Shown in pieces: positions 35,601 through 43,780 of a DNA stretch of 64,000 bases. The number at the start of each line of letters is the position of its first letter. Position 1 is the first letter of the stretch. The translations under genes were made by a program, and so were the position numbers. Source of the stretch: Candidatus Aenigmatarchaeota archaeon (GTDB taxonomy: Archaea; Aenigmatarchaeota; Aenigmatarchaeia; CG10238-14); contig JAGVVZ010000006.1 of NCBI GenBank assembly GCA_018304545.1, positions 1-64,000 on the forward strand. Reading direction: 5' to 3'. The notes under the pieces were generated by a model. It saw only the letters and a program-made list of their open reading frames with translations. It made no database searches and had not been told where the DNA came from.

Positions 35601-38372
35601 TGTAGAGGTTGTGGTTGTTGGCATCTGGACATTATTCAATTTTTTTGCTAATTCTTCCCTAAAGTAATCCATAAAACTTTGCCCCGGGTCTTCTTTGCAA
35701 GACTCATCATAATCATAATTCGGATCATCGATTTCGTAAATGTCTGCTTCTAAATGCCCCCACACGCCAGATTGAGGAATTATTGCTCCCCCATTGTTTA
35801 TACCTAAACATGCCTTCTTTTCATCTCTGACTCTTATTGACTTGGGATCCACATCAGTCTTCACCTGATCCGTTTTTATGTTGTATTGCTTCATCAACTT
35901 TACAACAAGATTTATTGTGTTATCAAATTCTTTTTTTGGCGGATATGAATAATCATTAAATGGTCCTGATGTAAAATATTGACCGCTCATTTCAATATTG
36001 ATTGATTTTTCATTATAATCTCCTGCGCAGTGAGAAAAAGTAACTTCTCTTTCATACATCGGAAGCATCTGAATAACTTCATCTTTACTAACAGCAAAAT
36101 GGCAACTCTGTCCTTTTGCTACTAGTCCGTTATATGTAGGACCAACACTCCACAATAGACTGTTTACATTCTTACATTCTGGATTATTTACCCATTCACT
36201 AGGAGTACATGGACCGGACCAATGAATAATTATCATAGTAGGGGTTATTTTAGTATCATCATAATTGAGGAGTTCTTTATACTCGTAATTATAAAAACCA
36301 CTCGTGGGCGGATAATCACTGCTAAATTTTATATTTCCAGTTGGCCCTGAATAAAGGCCTATCGGTTTTACATTAGGTTCGTCCGATGTTTTTAAATACC
36401 AATCTACGCCGTTTTTTCCTGTTTTACATTCATATTCCTGGTCATTGCTTACAGTAGCCCTATCACCTATATCGTCCGAATCGCATTTGTCCCAGCGTCC
36501 GTTAATAGGATTATCCAAATCTGTCGCGCAAATCCATCCGCCAGATCCTTTCCTACTCACGCAACTATTATCAGTAGAAACACAGTCACTGCTTTTATAA
36601 CACGAAGCAAAAATTGATCCTGGTTCTACAGAATTTTCATTTTCTTTTAAAGATCTTTCCATATATTTGTTAGTCAAGTACCATTCATTTTCATCGTCGC
36701 CAACACAATTAGGAAATCCGTAATTTGTACTATGCTTAAACAAATCTTCACCGAACCCCTTACCTTCATCATCTCGCGTCAAATCAGGACACACATCACC
36801 ATTCATACAGGTTTCTTTCACATTGTCGCAAGCTTCAGTACTCAAAACTATTTTTGCCAGTTTTCCGCCGCCACCTAAAGTTGTTGTTGTACTAGATGAT
36901 GATTGACGCAATAATCGTTCTGCTTCACTCATAGTGGATATCGTGGCAGATCTTTGAGTTGTTGTGGTTACAGAAGATTTTATTGTTGTGGTAGTTGGTT
37001 TAATTGTTGATGATGTTGTGGTTGAAGAGGAAGTAGTGGCAGATCTCAAGGATGTTGTGGTTGAAGAGGAAGTAGTTGTTGAACTGGATGTTGTGGTTGG
37101 TTGAGTGGATATTGTGTAAGGAACGGTTTGCGTGCATTGAACGCCATAATAATAAGCCGAAAGAATTGCATTATACGAATTTGGAGATCCGGCAATACCT
37201 GAAAAAACCCATTTCCAATTGAAAGAACTTCCAGATGATGCTGGCGTAGTTATTGTTGACGGATTTACGCCATTACCTGCTTCTATTTTAAGATTTTCAT
37301 AAGGAATTGTTGAGACAAAAACAAATCTGATTTCTTGCCCTGTAACTGGTTTCTGTGGTTCAACTGTTAATATTCCTGAACAGCTTTTCGGGCTAGATTG
37401 TGTTGTGGTTGTCAGTGGCACTGTTGTGCTTGTGGTCGTAGTGGAGGATGTTGAACTGGATGTTGCGGGAGGCATAACAAAATTAAAAGAGGCGCTCTCT
37501 GTTCCTAATGAATCCACATAATTATTTGTTATCAGTCGTCTTGTTCCAGAACTATCTTTGGTCCAGATTTCTTCCTGTCCGCCGTAGGATGGTTTTTGTA
37601 TGTATCCATAAAACACAATAGAGCCATAAGGCGAATAGAATCCACTTACAATGTCGCCACCTATATCATTATTCGTCTTTTGAATTACCTGAAAAACATC
37701 ACCTGTGCCAGTCAGCTGTATCTCGTACAATTCAAATCTGTTATTATTTCTATTAGATGTAAAAAGAATTGTTCCATCGAGCGATGAAAATTTGGGATAC
37801 CAATCTATCGCCGTTCCTTGAGTCAATCTTTTTAATTCACTGCCGTCATTGGAATTCATAGTATAGATGTCGTAATTGCCGTCTCTGATAGAATTGAAAA
37901 CTATTTTTTTTCCATTGTGAGAGAACATTGGCGAACTGTCATCAAAAGAATTCTTAGTCAACTGCTTTATATTGCTGCCATCTGCATTCATGATATAAAT
38001 CTCATAATTATCATTGCGATTTGACGAAAAAACTATTTTCGTGCCATCGTAAGAAAAGGATGGATAAATATTATTGCCTTGATACCTGGTAAGCTGGGTC
38101 TCCATAGATGTAGTTAAATCCATTAAATATATGTCAACATGCCCATTCCTAGGTGATGAGTAAACAACTCTCCTTCCATCAGACGAGATAGAAGGAGTAT
38201 GATCATCATGACCATTCCAAGTTATTTGCTTTACATTCTGGCCATCATTATCCATAACATAGATCTCATGATCGTCATCTCTATTAGAACTGAAAACGAT
38301 ATAATAAGCCGACGCTGACTGTAAAGTTAATAAAAAAATAAAAATAGATAGTACTATCCCTACCTTTTTCAT
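32625..38372 (-). CDS. Giant secreted multidomain protein: TolB-like repeats, Ig-like, amidase, LysM, Cys-rich modules
   Basis: 1915 residues from ATG 38372 (the track uses a GTG three codons earlier). Order: signal peptide (KKVGIVLSIFIFLLTLQSASA); five or six PD40/TolB-type blades (IVFSSNRNDNYEIYIMN) to about residue 300; a Ser/Thr linker; an Ig-like domain to about 425; a second linker. Then Cys-rich sequence leads into an N-acetylmuramoyl-alanine amidase (Amidase_2) at about 700-910 with the Zn ligands IIIHWSGP, VWGHLEAD and CKEDPGQSF all present. Next are further Cys modules, a LysM domain near 1425-1470 (HTVQSGETLYRIAQIYG), long Thr-rich linkers and about 330 Cys-rich residues. There is no C-terminal anchor. 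It is coupled to the coiled-coil gene upstream (15-bp gap). Confidence 0.85.
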   Translation of the reverse strand: MKKVGIVLSIFIFLLTLQSASAYYIVFSSNRDDDHEIYVMDNDGQNVKQITWNGHDDHTPSISSDGRRVVYSSPRNGHVDIYLMDLTTSMETQLTRYQGNNIYPSFSYDGTKIVFSSNRNDNYEIYIMNADGSNIKQLTKNSFDDSSPMFSHNGKKIVFNSIRDGNYDIYTMNSNDGSELKRLTQGTAIDWYPKFSSLDGTILFTSNRNNNRFELYEIQLTGTGDVFQVIQKTNNDIGGDIVSGFYSPYGSIVFYGYIQKPSYGGQEEIWTKDSSGTRRLITNNYVDSLGTESASFNFVMPPATSSSTSSTTTTSTTVPLTTTTQSSPKSCSGILTVEPQKPVTGQEIRFVFVSTIPYENLKIEAGNGVNPSTITTPASSGSSFNWKWVFSGIAGSPNSYNAILSAYYYGVQCTQTVPYTISTQPTTTSSSTTTSSSTTTSLRSATTSSSTTTSSTIKPTTTTIKSSVTTTTQRSATISTMSEAERLLRQSSSSTTTTLGGGGKLAKIVLSTEACDNVKETCMNGDVCPDLTRDDEGKGFGEDLFKHSTNYGFPNCVGDDENEWYLTNKYMERSLKENENSVEPGSIFASCYKSSDCVSTDNSCVSRKGSGGWICATDLDNPINGRWDKCDSDDIGDRATVSNDQEYECKTGKNGVDWYLKTSDEPNVKPIGLYSGPTGNIKFSSDYPPTSGFYNYEYKELLNYDDTKITPTMIIIHWSGPCTPSEWVNNPECKNVNSLLWSVGPTYNGLVAKGQSCHFAVSKDEVIQMLPMYEREVTFSHCAGDYNEKSINIEMSGQYFTSGPFNDYSYPPKKEFDNTINLVVKLMKQYNIKTDQVKTDVDPKSIRVRDEKKACLGINNGGAIIPQSGVWGHLEADIYEIDDPNYDYDESCKEDPGQSFMDYFREELAKKLNNVQMPTTTTSTISATTSTTSRSTPFIYKEGFDRYGEGLYILELDPSTSGKCRFGDGSCSDRKFLITNDGSYIEKYYLNIFENKGTHYSTVFSYVIGIGTFYIDIPISEGVGLGSATDARTITPLIPLIESQVMQRINAQRATSTTTTHNPTTTTTIQNCALPSSSCTFDKDCCSSQCKTLFEWGEYPNYGLFTCVDIRSSSTSTSTTITSTTIRLTTTPTTLIATFCDENAEKNCKNKKIGGDACDKTVFGDSLYCDLNCRCLLPMYIDNTQECDGYWNDKKCQNKNKGEQCDSTLWFNKKYCNEQCTCTDTSPLVNKPATTTIIVIPTTITASPTPTVTQPSDEIIVRPSNYEKGIFISWGSFSVTQGSKYSFYSILPGGNINAQPLEPEKRGCIDPKYQPVNEVPIGLSLGGTPVVLNVKDGTVFINNIPVYNIIGEDPSSNYDTFRHITPQHYIDGIFDSLYLVVGYSDVSDPKEYCISNDLLLANMGATVQPIPTTSTSITTSTINQVIHTVQSGETLYRIAQIYGTTVDAIKQANGLTDNVIYSGQRLIIPTSSLPISTSSSTTTSTTTTSIKQPASTTSSTTSTMRTTATTSTTTTIKSTSIPTQIPSTLSTIISTTTTIQSEMDNKCNNGWFDPCNGKVQGDKCTSFLSSNSGRCLLSDNGKCQCKQECSSVCFDNGKILDGIRCGDNNVCKGCECRQDEAAICGDGIKQPGELCDYKLDGIENADGTGVIGGRLKCIDGISGKTLKCFTDQSSLGCNEYNTQYFVCKKECGAYSSDKYVDCDSEYSSEGGVDCSINGHAGKCKECQCILDEMPPPQGWMKEADSCEYEDQERRAGNYFCGNNPENGYRTVYFCAADKSDKRSLYTHVCPEGTYCKIDEETGLFRCSTDKECFIRGFTIGYSLDLDDRKITTDNTICVDTYFNYRDSTTGQQISGSGGTLLRCKFHWARYNGNVELLEDIRFCGYDWGEGVTDGLSRIRSCARNPTTGKNLDYCK
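33740..33980 (-). repeat. Low-complexity Thr/Ser codon tracts in the giant surface protein
   Basis: GTT/GTA/GTG-rich tracts on the plus strand encode Thr/Ser linkers in the protein. Similar tracts occur at about 34620-34680, 34975-35040, 35160-35220, 35570-35625, 36880-37110 and 37390-37465. They are codon repeats, not CRISPR, and are likely O-glycosylation sites. Confidence 0.75.
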
Positions 38373-38386
38373 AAACAACACAAAGA

Positions 38387-38974
38387 CTACTTCTTCTTTC
38401 TTGAATTCAGGCTGTTCACTAGCTGCTCGGCTGGCGTATGCAAAATTTCTGTTACTTTAGCATTTGTAAAACCTGCTTGTCTTGTCATTCTCTCAACTTC
38501 ACTCAATCGTTGTTTCATTTGCGACAGCCTCTTGCAGGCCCTAAACTTGTAAATTGCTGAAGTATTTTCGTCAGCGCCCCAACCGCTCGAATCCATCTTG
38601 TCTATTTCATGAATGAAACCGTCTACTGTAGTTCTTGTCTTTTCGTACAGGTTCAACAAATCAACAAGTTCTGGATTATTCAAATCCAAATCTTTCGTTC
38701 TTTTCTTTACGTCAGCTACTTTTCTTTCAAGATCTTCTGCTTCCAAATCAATTTTCCTATAAAATGTCTCTAAATTCATATTGCTTGGACTGCTACTTTC
38801 TCCCCAACTATCTAGTTCATCAAACGACAGATCCTGCATATCATGTTTTTCTTCAGGCATCTCATTTTTCATGCCTTGCATTGGCATAGAGAATTCTGGA
38901 AACGGTGCTGGCTGCTGTAATTGCGTTGCTTGAGAAGTTTCTTTCTCCTTTCGTTTAAACAAATTAAATACCAT
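38387..38974 (-). CDS. Cytosolic coiled-coil protein, 195 aa
   Basis: Unrecognised. A disordered Gln/Pro/Met-rich N-terminus (TQLQQPAPFPEFSMPMQGM) is followed by helices with heptads (LEAEDLERKVADVKKRTKDL) and a basic C-terminal part (RACKRLSQMKQRLSEVERM). There is no membrane segment or signal. It sits 15 bp before the giant surface protein in the same direction, so they are cotranscribed. A cytosolic adaptor role in export is only a guess. Confidence 0.7.
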   Translation of the reverse strand: MVFNLFKRKEKETSQATQLQQPAPFPEFSMPMQGMKNEMPEEKHDMQDLSFDELDSWGESSSPSNMNLETFYRKIDLEAEDLERKVADVKKRTKDLDLNNPELVDLLNLYEKTRTTVDGFIHEIDKMDSSGWGADENTSAIYKFRACKRLSQMKQRLSEVERMTRQAGFTNAKVTEILHTPAEQLVNSLNSRKKK

Positions 38975-39059
38975 GTATAAGTTTTTGTTTTCCTTATTTA
39001 AAAATATTAATGAACTTGTTGTCTTTTTCTATTTCTTTAATTACCCTATTTTAAGTTTT

Positions 39060-39341
39060 TTATATGATCAGCATATCGTTACAATACCTCAACATATACG
39101 AGGAATTGCCACGTCTTCCTTTTCTGATTAGTGCATAAGCATGTTTAACTGCAAATTCGATCTCCGACATAATTCCATAAAATTCTTTTTGGCCAGAACC
39201 ATTCTTCAATCCGCCAGCTTCGACATAACAGCCCATAGAACTATGTAAAGTGCAGAAAACAGTCCAAGCTTCAGGCGACATCTTAAAAACTTCGGCTGTA
39301 AGAGGATCTATATAATCGTACTGTTTTCTAGAGTTATACAT
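39060..39341 (-). CDS. Hypothetical protein, 93 aa
   Basis: Unrecognised soluble protein beginning MYNSRKQYDYIDPLT, with two helices around EAWTVFCTLHSS and EIEFAVKHAYALIRKGRR. The upstream minus-strand sequence (AGAAATTTAAAGTTTAGCAT...TTGTAGTCTATG) is a weak relative of the shared orphan-gene promoter. The absence of known domains leaves the function open. Confidence 0.5.
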   Translation of the reverse strand: MYNSRKQYDYIDPLTAEVFKMSPEAWTVFCTLHSSMGCYVEAGGLKNGSGQKEFYGIMSEIEFAVKHAYALIRKGRRGNSSYMLRYCNDMLII

Positions 39342-39432
39342 AGACTACAAGTTTGTATGCTAAACTTTAAATTTCTGATTTTTTCTGTTCTATAGATTTG
39401 CACATAAACCGCAGTAAACCTTTATATGCGAC

Positions 39433-39762
39433 TTATTTACTAGAACTATAGTCGATATCGGCCAAAAAATCGTCTGGACCTTCAAACAATTCTCTACTTC
39501 TTGCAGCTAATTCATCAAACTGAGGACCGTATTGTTCTTTAAATTTAGCCCAGTCCCTTCTTGTTCTCCAAGTGTCAATGGTCACACATCGTAAAGGTTC
39601 ATGAGTATCAACATAAAATTCAGTGCTGACATAGCCTTCGGCTCTACTATATAAATTAACCCAGTCTCCACCGGGTCTGTTCATTGCTTCCCATGCTTGT
39701 TTCATGCCTGGTTTGAGTTTGTATCTGACTATTTGGAGGCACAAAGGTTCTTGAGGTAACAT
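39433..39762 (-). CDS. Dimeric alpha-beta-barrel (ABM-like) protein, 109 aa
   Basis: The pattern fits the antibiotic-biosynthesis-monooxygenase/Dabb fold: strand CLQIVRYKLKPGM, helix KQAWEAMNRPGGDW, strand EGYVSTEFYVD, strand LRCVTIDTWRTRRDW and helix AKFKEQYGPQFDELAARS. Members range from heme-degrading enzymes to small oxidases or sensors; no heme ligand can be assigned. It lies 18 bp downstream of the 40176 gene in the same direction, so it is probably expressed from the shared-type promoter. Confidence 0.6.
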   Translation of the reverse strand: MLPQEPLCLQIVRYKLKPGMKQAWEAMNRPGGDWVNLYSRAEGYVSTEFYVDTHEPLRCVTIDTWRTRRDWAKFKEQYGPQFDELAARSRELFEGPDDFLADIDYSSSK

Positions 39763-39780
39763 ATTTTCACGCCAATATGA

Positions 39781-40176
39781 TTATTCCATAATAACTGACT
39801 GTTCTACTGTAGCAACATCTTCATAACTTTTCCTATAAATATCATCCGATGCCAATGACATCAGGAAGACCGTAACGCCAGGAAACTCAAGTATCCAATC
39901 TTTATCAGAACCAGGCCATACTGGTTCACCATATTCAACCAATGCATCACTGTATCGAGTTGCTCTAGTTGCAGTATCAAAGAGCTCCCCACCTGTGGGA
40001 ATATCATCTGAAGTGAGATAAACAGCAGTAATTTCTGGAAGATGTCGGTACGTACCAGGAAAAGATGCGCTTTTTGGTCGTGCTACAGCATAATGAGCTC
40101 GGCAAACACCGTATAATTCTATATATCCCGATCCGTTTGAATCTAAACAGTTTCTGTTTATTCTTAATGATTGCAC
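39781..40176 (-). CDS. Orphan protein, 131 aa (shared-promoter group)
   Basis: Unrecognised soluble protein: MQSLRINRNCLDSNGSGYIEL, then HLPEITAVYLTSDDIPTGGELF and GVTVFLMSLASDD. It has two N-terminal cysteines and a mixed alpha/beta look. It is the first gene of a two-gene unit with the ABM-like gene. Its promoter is copy 4 of the shared element. Confidence 0.6.
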   Translation of the reverse strand: MQSLRINRNCLDSNGSGYIELYGVCRAHYAVARPKSASFPGTYRHLPEITAVYLTSDDIPTGGELFDTATRATRYSDALVEYGEPVWPGSDKDWILEFPGVTVFLMSLASDDIYRKSYEDVATVEQSVIME

Positions 40177-40192
40177 TGAACCACCAGATAAT

Positions 40193-40228
40193 TTACTACT
40201 ATTTAATAGTTAATATATAAACATTTCT
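40193..40228 (-). promoter_or_regulatory. Shared orphan-gene promoter element, copy 4
   Basis: On the minus strand this reads AGAAATGTTTATATATTAA followed by CTATTAAATAGTAGTAA. The first 18 bases are identical to copy 2, and the AGTAGTAAA box is kept. Confidence 0.7.
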
Positions 40229-40288
40229 TGATCTTTTACACAATTTATATGTGAGATCAACTCCATGTGCAAAATATGCTCCGTAGAA

Positions 40289-41677
40289 TCATTTGCTATA
40301 ACTAATATTAACATCCTTAAACGCGACATTAGGAGAAATGCAACCTGCGGCGCCTCCCCACAATATTGACTGATTCTGAGTTTTGCCTATTCCAATAACA
40401 TTGTTTAACAAATTCAAAATATTGTCGTTTATCCTGAAACTGTTCGGCAGCACGGCTTGTTTTATCTCACCGTTTTCAACCCAAAACGTATTGCTTCTGT
40501 TAGTGCAAGAGAACTCTCCTACTGTCGGATTGATAGGATAGGTATACCATATTCTACCAACATATATGCCCTGTTTGATTTCCTTTATCAGTTCGTCATC
40601 AGAAAAATCTCCTTTGTCTACAACCAGATTTGTGGGCGACGCTGACGGAAGCATGCCGTAATCTCTTCCTGGGACAGCACCAAACCTGAATCCGTTGCCA
40701 GTTAGTTTAACTCCTTTCATTGAATCCATCATTTTATAAACAAAATAACTGTCACCGATAAACGACTTCAATACTCCCTTACTAATCAGCTTCACAGTGT
40801 TTGTAGGCACGCCTTCATCATCCACTGCCTTTGTACCAATTCCGGTTGGGTGTCGCCCATCATCATAAACGGTCACTCTCTCATCAGCAATCTTCTCATT
40901 CATCTTATCCCCAATATACGAAAAGCCCGAGTCCACGGATGGCAGCAGCACAGCATAAGATATTATATGTTCAAGCAGATTGGCCATGGCATGCGTTCCG
41001 AAGACAACTCTGAATTTGCCTGGAGAAACTTTTCTTGGGTTACTCACTTTCAGATCTTCAATTGCTTTTGTTACGACTGCTTCAGATTTGAACTCACTCA
41101 ACTTTCTTCCGCCAAACTCACCTAATGAAGAATTCTCCTCTCCCTTTTCCACAGTCAATGAGTGCATGATAAATGTGTTAATATCTGAAATGTCCACATC
41201 ATTAGAATTCCTTATCCAAGCTTTTTCAGTAACAATGTTGATTGAACCTGAAATGTCAAGTTTAGGATCTAATCCCAATCCTATATCGATTATTTCTTTT
41301 CCCCAATCAACAACTTTCGTCATCTCCAAATCGAAAAATTTCTTATCATACAAATCTCGAACGGGTTTTATTTTTTCTGGATCCGGCAATTTTTTAAAAA
41401 AAGGATCTGCATCTTTTGATAAAGCATGCCTGTTTGCTTCGTCGATAAGCATATCAGTCTTCGACAGATCGTTTGTCGCGGCAAAACCAACAGACTTATT
41501 CTTAATGAAACGAACGCTGCATCCGTCCGAAATCAATTGTTTAGCTTCAACGACCTCATTCATTGCAATTCTGACTGTTACCACAGAATTCTGGGAAGCA
41601 TAAGCTTCAAACTGATCTGGCTTTTTTCTCAAACTCGATTTCATTAATTTTTCTACAAGGTCTTCCATGTTGATCAC
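40289..41677 (-). CDS. pmbA: TldE/PmbA-type subunit of the TldD-TldE metalloprotease
   Basis: 462 residues of the modulator-of-gyrase family. It lacks the HExxxH motif of TldD, as expected for the PmbA/TldE partner. Landmarks are CSVRFIKNKSVGFAATND, the core FGTHAMANLLEH, DSGFSYIGDKMNEKIADERVTVYDDGRHPTGIG, DDEGVPTNTVKLISKGVLKSFIGDSY and the C-terminal NPTVGEFSCTNR. In bacteria the heterodimer trims peptides such as microcins and the CcdA antitoxin. Its start overlaps the cupin stop by 4 bases. Confidence 0.9.
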   Translation of the reverse strand: MINMEDLVEKLMKSSLRKKPDQFEAYASQNSVVTVRIAMNEVVEAKQLISDGCSVRFIKNKSVGFAATNDLSKTDMLIDEANRHALSKDADPFFKKLPDPEKIKPVRDLYDKKFFDLEMTKVVDWGKEIIDIGLGLDPKLDISGSINIVTEKAWIRNSNDVDISDINTFIMHSLTVEKGEENSSLGEFGGRKLSEFKSEAVVTKAIEDLKVSNPRKVSPGKFRVVFGTHAMANLLEHIISYAVLLPSVDSGFSYIGDKMNEKIADERVTVYDDGRHPTGIGTKAVDDEGVPTNTVKLISKGVLKSFIGDSYFVYKMMDSMKGVKLTGNGFRFGAVPGRDYGMLPSASPTNLVVDKGDFSDDELIKEIKQGIYVGRIWYTYPINPTVGEFSCTNRSNTFWVENGEIKQAVLPNSFRINDNILNLLNNVIGIGKTQNQSILWGGAAGCISPNVAFKDVNISYSK

Positions 41678-42030
41678 TCATTCAGTACCTCATGATTTTC
41701 TACTTTGAACGCAGGTGACGTAAATGTTAACACTTTGATATCGCCTTCATAATAATACTTTTTACCCGGTTTCAACATGACTGCATCATTTTTTGTCAAA
41801 TCATACGATTTGCCATCTATTGTTATTCTTCCCTTTCCATTCAAAACAAAGATTATTTCCTCAAACACTTTGTTTATTGCAAAACCCCTATCAGGATATC
41901 TATTTTTCATTTCAATTAATGCTAGACTAGTTTTACCACTTCCAAAGAGATATTCATAAGCAACACATTTTTCAGAGTTTGCTACTTTGTTTGTTTCTTT
42001 CAATTTAATTATTTCTTTCATGTCAATCAC
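41674..42030 (-). CDS. Cupin-domain protein, 118 aa
   Basis: A single cupin barrel with motif 1-like KNRYPDRGFAINKVFEEIIFVLNGKGRITIDG and motif 2-like NDAVMLKPGKKYYYEGD. The usual His ligands of motif 1 (HxH) are replaced (NKVFE), so metal binding may be altered. It is inserted between tldD and pmbA with 4-base overlaps on both sides and is thus strictly coexpressed with the protease. A ligand-sensing or sugar-binding role is inference. Confidence 0.75.
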   Translation of the reverse strand: MIDMKEIIKLKETNKVANSEKCVAYEYLFGSGKTSLALIEMKNRYPDRGFAINKVFEEIIFVLNGKGRITIDGKSYDLTKNDAVMLKPGKKYYYEGDIKVLTFTSPAFKVENHEVLNE

Positions 42031-43436
42031 TTTGGTCCTGTAACCATACCTACGCCACGTATATGCGGTCCGCCATTACCCACCTGCAACGTCTGCATCG
42101 GATCTCCCTTACCGCAGTTGGGAACACCAAATATCTGAACGTCTTTTCCTACGGCGTCGATACTCGAAAAGAATTCCGGCGTTACTCCTGTCAATGTCGG
42201 TCCTCTCAAATGCTCGGTTAATTCGCCATTTTTAATCATATATGCCTCTTTCGCTGATATCTGGAAATTGTATCTTCTTGAATCAACTGATGGTATTTTG
42301 TGACCTTTAACATAAACACCGTCTTTCATATCTGCCAGCATTTCTTCAAAAGTCGCGTCGCCCTTCTCAATATAAGTTATCGGCATCCTGATCAAAGGAG
42401 CAAAAACGTATGCTGTCGCCCTCATTCCTCCGTTCGGTTCTGTATCAAAAGTTTCGGCTGTCTCTCTCGAATGCAAAAATTCTTTTAGCACACCATTCTG
42501 TACATGAACTATCTTTCTTGTCGGCACTCCTTCATCGTCATATTTATACGATCCGAAATTCCCAAACATTGTCGGATCTGAAACAACTGTCAGTTTATCG
42601 GAAAATATTTTTTTATTCTGTTCGTCTTTCCACCACGCTCTTCCTGCCCATGCAGCTTCCTTTCCTAAAACCCTATCCGCTTCTGATGGATGGCCCAGTA
42701 CTTCGTGTGTTATCAATGCGACAAAGTTCGGATCTAACAAAACAGGCGTCTTGATTGTAGGACACGGCTTTGCATTAGCAAGACTTACTGCCTTTTTGGC
42801 AATTTCCTCGGCATGAGATAAAGGATCGTAATCATCAACCACCTCATATCCCTTCGTATATCCTTCTTCCCATGAATAATATTCCGTAGCATTCAATGAT
42901 CTGGCAACTGCACCAAGAGAAAAATAAGTGAACACTTTTTTTTGCTCTATAAATGTTCCTTCGCTTGAGCAAAATATTTTTTGAGCTTTAGCTGTGACTA
43001 TACCCATAGAAGATTTTTTCACGGATTTATCCGTCTCGCTTATTCGCTTCGTCACTTCTCTGCATAGTTCAGCCTTTTCCTCTAAAGGTATTTCCATCGG
43101 GTCTTTCTTAAACTGGTAATTAACAGTGTCTTCTATTATTTTCACTTCAGCTAATCTTATTTTGGTTTTGTCATTAGCTTTCGCCAGTTTTACCGCATTT
43201 TCCACCGCCTTCAGAATGTTTATATTTTCTCCTGATATAGGCATTGCGCAGAAACCCCATCCACCGCTAACCAGTGCACGAACACCTATGCCTTTCTCCA
43301 CAGATACACCTGACTCGTGAATTTTTCCATCAGTAGAACTAACGCCGGTTGAGATGCCGTCTTCATATCTTATATCCACATATCTTGCGCCGAATTTTTT
43401 TCCGTGGTCTAGTGCTCTCAGAAGAACTTCTTTCAT
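42027..43436 (-). CDS. tldD: Metalloprotease subunit TldD
   Basis: 469 residues. The zinc motif HEVLGH (HExxxH, about residue 241) is intact, followed by PSEADRVLGKEAAWAGRAWW. Other conserved parts are RYVDIRYEDGISTGVS at the N-terminus, MFGNFGSYKYDDEGVPTRKIVHVQNGVLKEFLHSRETA and the C-terminal IFGVPNCGKGDPMQTLQVGNGGPHIRG (shortened), which bears the third zinc-ligand Cys. It is part of the operon DUF167-tldD-cupin-pmbA, with start/stop overlaps of 4 bases. Confidence 0.94.
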   Translation of the reverse strand: MKEVLLRALDHGKKFGARYVDIRYEDGISTGVSSTDGKIHESGVSVEKGIGVRALVSGGWGFCAMPISGENINILKAVENAVKLAKANDKTKIRLAEVKIIEDTVNYQFKKDPMEIPLEEKAELCREVTKRISETDKSVKKSSMGIVTAKAQKIFCSSEGTFIEQKKVFTYFSLGAVARSLNATEYYSWEEGYTKGYEVVDDYDPLSHAEEIAKKAVSLANAKPCPTIKTPVLLDPNFVALITHEVLGHPSEADRVLGKEAAWAGRAWWKDEQNKKIFSDKLTVVSDPTMFGNFGSYKYDDEGVPTRKIVHVQNGVLKEFLHSRETAETFDTEPNGGMRATAYVFAPLIRMPITYIEKGDATFEEMLADMKDGVYVKGHKIPSVDSRRYNFQISAKEAYMIKNGELTEHLRGPTLTGVTPEFFSSIDAVGKDVQIFGVPNCGKGDPMQTLQVGNGGPHIRGVGMVTGPK

Positions 43437-43681
43437 TTAATTACCCTCTTAAAATCGTCAATTGTTAAATTATTGATTAATATCCTTTTATTCTTTGAAT
43501 TCAAACCAGATATAATTTTTACTTCTCGTTTAGTAATGGTTTTTAACTCTTTAATTATTTCTAAATTTGCTTTATTATTTACTGGTGGTGACTTGCAGTA
43601 GATTATTCCTTTTTCCATATCTATTCTGAATTCCTTAGAATTCGGTTTAATCTTGGCTCTTAAAATCAAATTTTCTTGCAT
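43433..43681 (-). CDS. DUF167/YggU-family protein, 82 aa
   Basis: The start at MQENLILRAKIKPNS (43681) is preferred over the track start at 43696. It has the family pattern of a basic strand (RAKIKPNSKEFRI) and a KSPPVNNKANLEIIKELK loop-helix, ending SKNKRILINNLTIDDF. It is a widespread small protein of unknown biochemical role. It overlaps the tldD start by 4 bases and leads the operon. Confidence 0.88.
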   Translation of the reverse strand: MQENLILRAKIKPNSKEFRIDMEKGIIYCKSPPVNNKANLEIIKELKTITKREVKIISGLNSKNKRILINNLTIDDFKRVIK

Positions 43682-43780
43682 AATTATAATCAGCAATCCA
43701 AAAATTAATCATATCGTTATATATTCCATAATTGTCTCATAGAATGCAGTAAATTAAAATCCAAGAGGTAATATTAAATT

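Noticed and set aside
33740-37465. CRISPR-like repeats
   Set aside because: The repeated GTT/GTG tracts are in frame and encode Thr/Ser linkers, with no regular spacers.
40980-41603. 207-aa plus-strand ORF
   Set aside because: Antisense shadow of pmbA; Ser/Phe-rich composition typical of reverse-frame translation.
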